Positions 56,830 to 64,000 of a stretch of DNA of 64,000 nt are shown one piece after another (the stretch's first letter is position 1; the number at the start of each line of letters is the position of its first letter). Both the position numbers and the translations under genes were made by a program. The stretch lies in assembly GCA_948474755.1 (NCBI GenBank), contig CAOLHI010000482.1, positions 248,001 to 312,000 of the forward strand, written 5' to 3'. The stretch comes from Ctenosaura bakeri. Taxonomy: Eukaryota; Chordata; Lepidosauria; Squamata; Iguanidae. Below the pieces are notes generated by a model. That model had not been told where the DNA came from and made no database searches. It was given only the letters and a program-made list of their open reading frames with translations.

Positions 56830-57128
56830 TTATTTATTTTTATTAAAATATCCTACTTTATAGCCAAAGATTTCAGAGTGGCCTGCAATAAAATCAGTTT
56901 AAAACACTAAACAATAACAATCATTTTAGGAGAATAACAATATATCATTTCCTAATTAAAGGATAAAATCAATGAAGTCTGAAGGCTTTAATAGAAAGCC
57001 ATATTGTGAGTTGGGGCTGGAATGAAACCAGTGCCGCCATCAATCAGGCCTCCAAGGGAAAAGTATTCCATAATAGTGTGCCACCCCAGAAAAGGCCCTT
57101 TCCTATGAATTTGGTGGGAATGAGACAG
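56830..57128 (-). mobile_element. L2-clade LINE 3' end, antisense
   Basis: AAAT-type repeats, then 'cctgcaataaaatcagttta' and 'aagtattccataatagtgtg', 'cagaaaaggccctttcctat' follow the antisense L2 order of 39533-39900. Confidence 0.55.
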
Positions 57129-57490
57129 GGCCTTCTCCACTGATGCTCCAGACAGTGGAACTCTCTTCCTAGGGAGGCTGGACTGTCTCCCTCTTTGCTG
57201 TCTTTTCATTAGCCTGTGAATACCTTCTGATTCCAGTGGGCTTTTGAGAATTATTTTAGAAGAAGGGGACTTTATAGAGCATAGTACTGCTTTTGTTATT
57301 TGTTTTAAATTACTGTCTTCATTTTATTGATACTTTAATGCTTTTTTGTATTATTTTTTGTTTTAAATAGCTTTGGTATCACAATATTTTGTATATTTAC
57401 AAGCATTTTTTTAAAAAAATATGTAATTCTTTTTTATAAGTTGTCTTGAGTTCTAGTTTGGAGAAAAGGAGGGATATAGAAAAAGTGATG
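57126..57490 (+). mobile_element. L2-clade LINE 3' end, sense
   Basis: 'gggccttctccactgatgct' and 'ggaactctcttcctaggga', then a T-rich region and 'aagttgtcttgagttctagt' with 'gagggatatagaaaaagtg'. It joins the preceding antisense copy head to head near 57126. Confidence 0.65.
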
Positions 57491-57494
57491 TGTA

Positions 57495-57592
57495 GATGGT
57501 GGGCAAAATGCAGCAAACAGTAAAAAATGCTGGAGGCTGCACTGTAACAATATCTGGAGGGCTGCACAATTTCAACCTTTAGCCTAAGTGAA
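57495..57592. mobile_element. Fold-back element, family D fragment
   Basis: 'atgctggaggctgcact' and 'atatctggagggctgcac' are the right-arm motifs, here duplicated. Confidence 0.4.
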
Positions 57593-57599
57593 GGATTTT

Positions 57600-57800
57600 A
57601 CTAGTGGCCAGTAGTAGCCAGTGGCTTCAATGTGATTGCATGGCAAATCAGCTCTGGGTTTTCATCCAAACTTCAAAAAACCTATTCAAGATGCGGCATT
57701 CATTTTTCGTTCAGCACCTCAGATAGCTCTTTTAAAATTCACAGTAAAACCTAGAGAGGGATTCATGACTCACTGACATGGAAGCTATCAGCTGCCTCTA
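57600..57800. mobile_element. Fold-back element, family B copy 5
   Basis: 'agctctgggttttcatccaa' and 'acctattcaagatgcggc' mirror 'tcagcacctcagatagctct' and 'cacagtaaaacctagag', ending with 'ctgacatggaagctatcag'. Confidence 0.6.
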
Positions 57801-58924
57801 TGGGTATCTCTCTTTGTGCCTGCTCTTGAACTTCAGAGCTAATGACCATGTATAGTGGAACAGAAGGTTTGTTAAGGGATTACGGAGGAAGGAAAGAAAC
57901 AAGAATTTTGTTGCTGTTGCTGTTGCTGTTGTTGGGGTCAGAGGGAAGAACCAATTGCTTCTATGTTTAGGAATGGAGTCCTTGTAAAAGAACTGGGTCA
58001 ATGGCCACCTGGGTCTATTTCATGGTTAACTAAAAAAATATTTCTCTGGGAGGCCAGGGCTGGTTTGTTCTCATAACTGCAGTTTATTAGTCTGTTGGCT
58101 CAAGCAAGCCTAAACACAAGGGAAAGTCAATCCTGTATCGCAGTCCTCCATAGCTAACACCTGGAATATATTCTCTAGAGTGAAAACAGCAGGGAACTGA
58201 CCAGAAATAACCTCGCTCATATTATTGCTTCAATTAGACCAAAACAACTTTCCCTTTGAAAACTTAATAATAAACACTGCAGGTCATTCACTTGTTCAGA
58301 GTCCCATCGGGAGAGCAAAGCAGATGGAGCTCCTTAGCTGGACCTTTTCGCTGTCATATAGACAAGAGGCACAAATCAGGAGAGAGATTGATTTTAATTG
58401 GAACCAACAGCACCTACATGCTGCCCTAATATCCATGTCATCTTAAAAAAAAAAAGTCCCCATCCTCCACCCCACCTAGTCTGCCAGGACAAATGAAATA
58501 TCATCTTTTGCCCAGTAACAAGTATGTCTTTTGGCTGGGGTGGGGGTGAGTGGAGGATTCCATTGTTTGTTCCAGAAAATCCCTCCAAGGCATAGGTAAA
58601 TTTCACAGATTTCCACAGATTCCAATGAACTCAGTCTAAGTACTGTCTGAGATATTTCTTAATAGCCATTACGTTGACGTATGTGTGGCCAAGAGTCGTT
58701 TAATGGTGTTCAGTGAGGCGTTTGGAATTCACCATGTACATAACCTTCATAAGAGGAAAACTGCTAGCAAACGTGGAATCTCTCTACTGAAAATGAAATT
58801 GGCTTGTACATTTCCCCACCCTTTGAATGAACTCACATCTTCTCATAAAAGTATAAGATTAGAATCTATTTTCCTTGGTTAAGCATATCTGTGGTACTTT
58901 TACCATATGCTTTTTTCAAATGTC
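57801..58924. other. Repeat-poor block, possible conserved non-coding DNA at 58200-58440
   Basis: (TTGCTG)n lies near 57907-57933 and an A run near 58446. 58200-58440 is free of repeats and looks unusually complex ('gattgattttaattggaacc'), a weak hint of conservation. No splice-bounded frame recognised. Confidence 0.3.
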
Positions 58925-59365
58925 TCCCCTGCCCCCACGTTTACCAGTTAGGCAGAGTGAGGGAGACATCTCAGGCAGCAACTGCAAGAGTGGCACACTG
59001 GAAATGCCAAAGTGTAGCAGGACAGAGCTCCATGAGCCTCCATGGGTTTTAAGATTGTTGTGGAAGGGTTGTCTCTTGGTTGCACCATGTTCACAGGCAT
59101 GTTAGGTGAGGACACAGAAGACAGCCTTTTCCTTGTCTGCTCCCAGGCTATGGAACTCTCTTCCATGGGAAACTAGGCTTCCCTGCTCCCCATTCTCCTT
59201 CCATTGGGAGATAGAGATCTTTTTATGTGAACAGGTATTTGGTTACCAAGTGGCTATGTAGTAAGGTCTTTAAAGGGGTGAGAGGCTGCACTTTTTTTTG
59301 TTATTTCCATATTTTAAATTGTTATGTATTGTTTAACAATATTCACTACCATAGTTCTGTAGCTG
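58925..59365 (+). mobile_element. L2-like LINE 3' end, diverged
   Basis: 'caggctatggaactctcttc' and 'gggagatagagatcttttta', then a T-rich region. The upstream limit is uncertain. Confidence 0.5.
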
Positions 59366-59645
59366 TACAGTGTTTCTCAACCTGACTCTCCCAGTCCCAA
59401 CTTATGGGCAGCAGTCAGTGCAATCAACAGGGACCTGTTCCCCTGTTGATTGAGAAGCATCTGACTGACATTCCCACCACCTCATGTAAGTGATCTCCAG
59501 TACAACAGCCTTAAAAGCAGGTCAATTTCCCCTCACACTGAAGCAAGCGTGGAGGGGGATGTCAGTTAGCTGCTTCCCAGTCATCAAGTAAACAGACCCC
59601 TATTGATTGCAGTGACAGCTGGTAAACGGGGATTGGGGAACTTTC
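59366..59645. mobile_element. Fold-back element with CAATCAACAGGG arms
   Basis: CAATCAACAGGG and CCCTGTTGATTG form a 12-bp stem at 59421-59453. Further out, 'gaagcatctgactgacattc' (59454) mirrors 'gatgtcagttagctgcttcc' (59559). It starts near 'cagtgtttctcaacctg', a hAT-like beginning. No clear duplication. Confidence 0.45.
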
Positions 59646-59711
59646 ATAATCTCTATGTATCCCCTAAATTAGGGAATACATAGGATTGTGAATACAAACC
59701 AGTCATTAATG

Positions 59712-60072
59712 CAGAGCTTTTCAAACTTTTCATGTTGGTGACACACTTTTTAGACATGCATTATTTCCCAACACAGTAATTCAATAACTGGAGGCACCTC
59801 CTCCACCTGAGCCTAGCCCACCATTGGGCTCCTTGGCCTCGGTGGTGGTAGCAGGAGAGGTAGCCTCTCCACCCAGACCTGGCCTGCTGCCGTCACCTTC
59901 ACCAGGGTCTTCCTTGGCCTGAGGCAGGAGCAGCAGAGCAGCTCCTTCACCCAGGCCTAGCACCCCATGGTGGCAGGAGGTGCAGCCCGTCCACCCATTA
60001 CATTCGTGTGACACACCTACACACTGCAGCTGACACACTACCATGTCGCAATACACAGTTTGGAAAGCTCTG
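59712..60072. mobile_element. hAT-type non-autonomous element (family H), intact ends
   Basis: CAGAGCTTTTCAAAC and GTTTGGAAAGCTCTG are 15-bp inverted ends with few mismatches, flanked by CATTAATG on both sides (59704-59711 and 60073-60080). The 8-bp duplication and CAG ends are diagnostic of hAT. The interior contains an imperfect GC-rich minisatellite (about 59799-60000) around 'tctccacccagacctggcct'. No transposase. The 91-codon minus frame here is a by-product. Confidence 0.9.
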
Positions 60073-60119
60073 CATTAATGTGTAACTCTAGGTTACATAT
60101 TTGTAACTGCCTTAGTGAA

Positions 60120-60235
60120 TTCCACCCCTCATTTATTTAATTGTTTTCCATTTTTTTTAATTATTGGGTTTTAATTCATGTACCTTTTTTTGGGCCCCTT
60201 TGGGAGAAAATAAATAAGTAAGTAATTAAGTGCCC
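60120..60235 (+). mobile_element. L2-like LINE 3' tail
   Basis: 'ttattgggttttaattcatg' then 'ttgggagaaaataaataagt' ending in AAGT repeats. Confidence 0.45.
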
Positions 60236-60706
60236 TAAGACTCCTAAGCCTAGCCCTGCTACAATGTAGGATGCTGTCCTATCTCCATTGTTCCAGGAAA
60301 TTCAGCTACCAGTCAGCTCAGTATGGAATGGGCCATCGGGGGCCATCTTGTCTGTCATTGCAGAGAACAAAATGTTCTCAGCCAGCCCTGGTTTTCACAT
60401 GGCCTACAATAAAATAAAGTAAAATAAAATAATAAAATAAAAATAGCAATTCAGTAATGTGAGCAGAAAGTACTAAAACCAAGCTTTAACTTAAAGTATA
60501 CATAAAGCAAAGTTCTTTCTGTGACCAAACAGAAACCCATTAGATTACCAAAGGGCATCCCAAGTAGTCAGTTGTCCTTATAATTAGAATAATTTACAAA
60601 CAATTGCCAACTTCCTTGTTTTTCAAAAGTAACTAAAATGTTACATATCAGTTAGTTGTTTAAAAAACCTGAATGCTATGAACTGCTTACAAAACCTTCT
60701 GTCCAC
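60236..60706. other. Unique stretch
   Basis: AAATAAAATA simple repeat near 60409-60452. Nothing else. Confidence 0.4.
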
Positions 60707-60709
60707 TTT

Positions 60710-61211
60710 GGCCCTTTCCGCATGAGGAACGTAAGACGGGCCAAGGCGTCCTGTCACGGAGGTTGTCTGCACCTTGGATCAGACTAGATTCGGACTATTT
60801 ACTTTAGTTCTGCACCTAAGTCTGACCCAAAACACCCCAAAGTGGTCCTCCAGCGCGCTATGTGAAGACCGGAAAAAAAATGGTCTTTCAATTTTCCGGA
60901 GCACGCCAATTCGTTCCTGCTCAGTTGTGCAGATGTGCAGATTCACACCAATGCGAGCCTGCAATCAGCGGACAGCGGGCTGTGGGTTTGGCCAGCTTCA
61001 GCGGTTGGTCCAGATCCACAAACAACTGGAAGCCGCCATTTTGTCAGCCTCACCAGTGCGGATCTAAAGACCTCGCACTGCTCCAAATCGCCCTGGAACA
61101 AACAGAAGAGCCCTGCGGAAGTGCTTAAGGGAAGGTCCATGTTGCTTCGAGGCCAGAGGAACCGGTAAGTAACGTCACAGAGCGATTCACTGGCCTCATG
61201 CGGAAAGGGCC
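60710..61211 (+). mobile_element. GGCC-terminus element, family C, copy 3 (divergent)
   Basis: GGCCCTTTCCGCATGAGG and CCTCATGCGGAAAGGGCC are perfect 18-bp inverted ends around 502 bp. Flanks TTT and TAT differ by one base. It shares 'gtcacggaggttgtctgcac' and a CCGGTAAGT near the right end with the other copies but is otherwise divergent. GC-rich; several overlapping frames, no known domain. Confidence 0.75.
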
Positions 61212-61424
61212 TATGTTATCACCCCATTCTGAGTCAACACTAGAACCATATGCTATTTCTTTTCCACTGTAGGTAGACTCACACTTCTCTAACAATAAAA
61301 GTAATTTTTAAAAGCCCTCCACAGTTAATGTTCAGGTTATCTGAAGGACTATATTGTGTCCTATAAACCTGCCAGTATTTTGAAATCCTCTGAGGACAAC
61401 TTCTCTTTCCCACTGCCCTCCCAG

Positions 61425-61762
61425 AGTAAGGGCCTTCTCAGTTGTTGCTCTCAGGCTGCAGAACTCCCCCCTACAGCCTTTAGATTGATGCTCTCCCCAC
61501 TACTAGTAGGCAGGTGAAGATCTTTTTGTCTTGGTGGCCCTTGATGGTTGATTGTTTGGGGAGGCCAACAGTCCTTTCAGAATGTGCAGTACTGTTTATT
61601 TGTTGTTTTCTTTTTAACAGTCCTGCTTTTAATTTCATAGTTAATTTAGTTATATTTTTATTTTTTTGTAAGATATGAACCTTAAAGCTGTATTTATTAT
61701 CAAACTTTCTAAGTTGCCTTGAGCCTCAGACTGGGAAAATGGTGACATATAAATAAATAAAT
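61425..61762 (+). mobile_element. L2-clade LINE 3' end
   Basis: 'agggccttctcagttgttgc' and 'tctcaggctgcagaactccc', 'gtgaagatctttttgtcttg', then 'taagttgccttgagcctcag' and 'tgacatataaataaataaat'. A clear L2-type 3' region in sense orientation. Confidence 0.75.
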
Positions 61763-61812
61763 AGATGATGATGATTTTGATGATGATGACAACAACAACA
61801 ACAACAACAACG
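61763..61812. repeat. (GAT)n then (CAA)n microsatellite
   Basis: GATGATGAT units pass to CAACAACAA units at the LINE tail. Confidence 0.9.
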
Positions 61813-62089
61813 GCAGCACAATAACTAAAAAGCTATCATGAGATCAAAAAAGGAGTGAAATTATCTCCTCTTAAATTGCAAAGGTAATATATCCAAGTTA
61901 TATCTAAGTTATTGGGGAAAGAAACTAATTACAAGAAACTAGTTATCTGTAAGTAGGTATTCTCATGATTTGGATCCTCAGGAATGAATCAATTTGCTGT
62001 TTTGTTGTTTGTTTGAATGTTTTGGTCATCTCTAACCATTAGCCACCTAAATACTTTTTGTGACAACCTAAGGTAAAAGGTGCATCACA
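61813..62089. other. Short unique stretch
   Basis: Nothing recognised. Confidence 0.4.
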
Positions 62090-62181
62090 CACTCAGCCCT
62101 GGAAAACCCCATGATAGGTTCACATTAGGGTTGCCATAAATCAGAAGTAACTTGAAGGCACACAACAACAACAACAACAAC
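62090..62181 (+). mobile_element. 5'-truncated tRNA-type SINE
   Basis: 'aaaaccccatgataggttca', 'gggttgccataaatcagaag' and 'aacttgaaggcacacaacaa' followed by (CAA)n. Confidence 0.8.
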
Positions 62182-62229
62182 GTAAAATATAAGACCTCTT
62201 TCTCCACTGACTTGGTGTTTGAAAATATG

Positions 62230-62635
62230 TTTGCTGCTGTGTGCCTTCAAGTTGTCTTCAGCTTATGGCAACCCTAAGGTGAATCTATCACAGGACTTTC
62301 TTAGAAAGATTTGTTCAAAAGAGGTTTGCCTTTGCCTTCCTCTGTGGCTGAGAGGGTATAATTTGCCCAAGATCACCCAGAGTTTCCATGGCTGAATGGG
62401 AATTCAAACCTGGGCCATTTCCATACTAGACTGTTATATTCCACTTTCAACATCCTATGGAATCCTGGGGTTTGCAGGCCCCTCAAAGGCCCCTCCCTAA
62501 ACTGCAAACCCCAGGATTCCATAGGATGTTGAAAGTGGAATAATAGTACTATAATAATCTAGTGGGGAAATGGCCCTGGCCACCACGGTCATAGTCCAGC
62601 ACTCAAACCACAATACTACAGTGGCTCTCTTTCAT
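62230..62635 (-). mobile_element. tRNA-derived SINE split by a family A element
   Basis: 'ctgtgtgccttcaagttgtc' to 'tggctgaatgggaattcaaa' is the 3' part; 'gtcatagtccagcactcaaa' to 'tacagtggctctc' the head. Family A sits between at 62413-62575. It faces the truncated SINE at 62090 tail to tail. Confidence 0.9.
62413..62575. mobile_element. Family A fold-back element with CTG duplication, inside a SINE
   Basis: GGCCATTTCCATACTAGA to TCTAGTGGGGAAATGGCC, 163 bp, flanked by CTG (62410-62412 and 62576-62578). Removing it and one CTG restores the SINE B-box region 'aattcaaacctggccacc'. Confidence 0.92.
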
Positions 62636-62663
62636 AAGATGCACCTATTCAAAAACACATGTT

Positions 62664-63139
62664 GGCCCTTTCCACATGTGAAGGAAAAAACGTCCTGAGA
62701 CATCCTGAAACGGAGCTTACCTGAAACCCGGTAAGTCCGTCACCACGTGGAACAGCGCGTTTTCTCTGCTCCACACTCCACGGTGTCCTGCGGCACCCAA
62801 AATGATGGCTTATGACTGGCGGAGGCTCTCCACCAACCGGAGAAGCTCACCAGCCAGAAAACCCGCCCCCGGCAGATCTGCAGGCATGCCCTTGCGCGCG
62901 CCTGCAAATCCACACCGGGCACTGCAACGGGGCTGCATGGAGCTGCACGGTCGTTCTTCTTAAAAACCACATAAAAAGTGGTTTTTAAAAAGCACGCGGC
63001 GGCGCCACTTCCAGTTGCCCTAGCGCAGATTGGGATGTGGAATTACACTAAAGTAATCCACCCCAATCCATTTAACAGTATAGATGACCTCCGTCAGAGG
63101 TTGCGCTACACCATTTTAATACCCCGTGTGGAAAGGGCC
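62664..63139 (-). mobile_element. GGCC-terminus element, family C, copy 2
   Basis: GGCCCTTTCCACATG to GTGTGGAAAGGGCC, 476 bp, flanked by GTT on both sides (62661-62663 and 63140-63142). It is the inverted counterpart of 8904-9381 along its whole length, including the 'tttttaaaaaccac' hairpin, the 'acctccgtcagaggt' hairpin and GTAAGT/GTAAGC segments near the end. Confidence 0.85.
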
Positions 63140-63142
63140 GTT

Positions 63143-63684
63143 GTCTCAGTAATTTTATCCCCAGCTCCCACTTTTCCAGTTATAAGAACCCCTGGTGATA
63201 AAGTACAAAGATTGTAATAATTGACACAAAAAAATATGACTGTGTCACATTGCTCTTCTTTTACCTCTCCAGTTGGCTGTGCTCTGCTCCTGTCTACAGA
63301 ACTGTTAGAAGTGATTACCTAAGCAATTAACACAACAGATTGCATTTTAAAAGGCATATGACATTAATTGCATCATAAAGTGTTCTCGTGATCAATTAAG
63401 ACACAGGCAGTTTTATCACTTTCTAAGAAATGCAAATGAAGCCAATTATTGCCAGCTATGCTGCTAAATATCCAGTTATAATGGCATTCAAATATTTCAC
63501 TAATTAAAACAGCTGCTCTCACCTTAACAGTTATTGAAGCATGTATTACATGAGCTTGCTACAATTATATCTTGCATTTAATTTAGTTCCAAGATAGGGT
63601 TTGCTAGAAAGTCTAGAATTTAACATGTTTTAAAAGATTTCTCCTTATTACAGAAAGCAGAGCCACCCCGGATATCATGGCTGT
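63143..63684. promoter_or_regulatory. Candidate conserved non-coding element at 63300-63640
   Basis: A repeat-free, microsatellite-free AT-rich block with an exact POU octamer ATGCAAAT (63430-63437) and many homeodomain-type cores (CAATTAAC, CATTAATTGC, GATCAATTAAG, CCAATTATT, CTAATTAAA), plus CAGCTG. This resembles developmental enhancers. Purely compositional; no alignment was possible. Confidence 0.35.
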
Positions 63685-63875
63685 TGCTGTTATTGTGCCC
63701 CAAGTCATTTCCAACTTAAAGTGACCCTGAGGCAAACCTAACATGGGGTCACTCAGTAGGTTTCCATGGTCACCCAAGGTCACTCAGTGGGTTTCCATGA
63801 CCGAGTGGGAAATCAATCCCTGGTCTTGAGGGTTGTAGTCCAGGACTCAAACTACCACACCACACTGGCTACCCA
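63685..63875 (-). mobile_element. tRNA-derived SINE with internal duplication
   Basis: 'gttgctgttattgtgcccca' and 'gtgaccctgaggcaaaccta' are the tail; 'tgtagtccaggactcaaact' and 'accacactggctac' the head. The centre contains an imperfect repeat: 'gtcactcagtaggtttccat' then 'gtcactcagtgggtttccat'. Confidence 0.85.
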
Positions 63876-64000
63876 ATGATGCTCAGGTTTGTTTGATTTG
63901 TTGATGATCCTCTGTGTGTATATTTGTGTATATACTATCAAATTCTTTTTAATAATTGTATTAAATAAGCATTATGTCTCAAGAAATCATGAAAGCTCAG
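63876..64000. other. AT-rich end of window
   Basis: Nothing recognised. Confidence 0.4.

Noticed and set aside
59781..60056. Glycine-rich 91-codon minus-strand frame
   Set aside because: It is the GC-rich minisatellite inside a hAT element, which produces low-complexity peptides.
60774..61168. Overlapping frames of 77-97 codons
   Set aside because: They overlap in several frames inside the GC-rich family C element and resemble nothing known.

Overview
This window is vertebrate nuclear DNA with no recognisable host gene. The repeat set points to a squamate reptile, probably a lizard. It contains tRNA-derived SINEs with a MIR/CORE-like centre, 5S-rRNA-derived SINEs, chicken-like CR1 tails, many truncated L2-clade LINEs, a Penelope-like (PLE) remnant, and dense small fold-back DNA transposons. 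The sequence is AT-rich, and apart from one LINE reading frame every open frame is short and unconserved in appearance. It reads as an intergenic stretch or part of a very large intron. I see no bacterial-type operons, CRISPR array, functional tRNA or rRNA gene, or host exon that I can defend.

Layout. 1-3.2 kb: fold-back elements, a 5S-SINE tail and one SINE. 3.6-12.6 kb: two solo LTRs of one family (3654-4603 and 11729-12545), both antisense, with a 478-bp GGCC-terminus element and two SINEs between them. 13-30 kb: fold-back elements, a Tc1/mariner-like element (22438-22876), a 5S SINE, several tRNA SINEs, CR1 and L2 ends. 31.5-32.2 kb: a three-layer nest (SINE, then hAT, then fold-back). 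34.6-35.7 kb: a PLE GIY-YIG remnant split by a CR1 and a SINE. 36-44.9 kb: mostly fold-back families. 45.16-46.36 kb: a 5'-truncated L2 LINE with an open 3' reverse-transcriptase frame. 46.4-53.7 kb: sparse in repeats. 53.7-54.7 kb: decayed CR1 and a 5S SINE. 55.6-63.9 kb: L2 ends, a hAT element with perfect 8-bp duplications, two more large GGCC-terminus elements, and SINEs, one of them split by a fold-back element.

The most informative signal is a group of fold-back elements ending in GGCC(A/C)-TTTCC, several flanked by exact but sequence-variable 3-bp duplications (ACA, AGT, CTG, TCA, TTA, GTT). Two insertions into other repeats give internal empty-site controls. Other points are two SINE classes with different pol III heads but one shared 3' tail, a perfect hairpin inside the L2 frame, an unexplained exact 45-bp duplication, and AT-rich repeat-free blocks that resemble conserved regulatory elements. 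No new gene system is evident; the interest lies in mobile-element biology.
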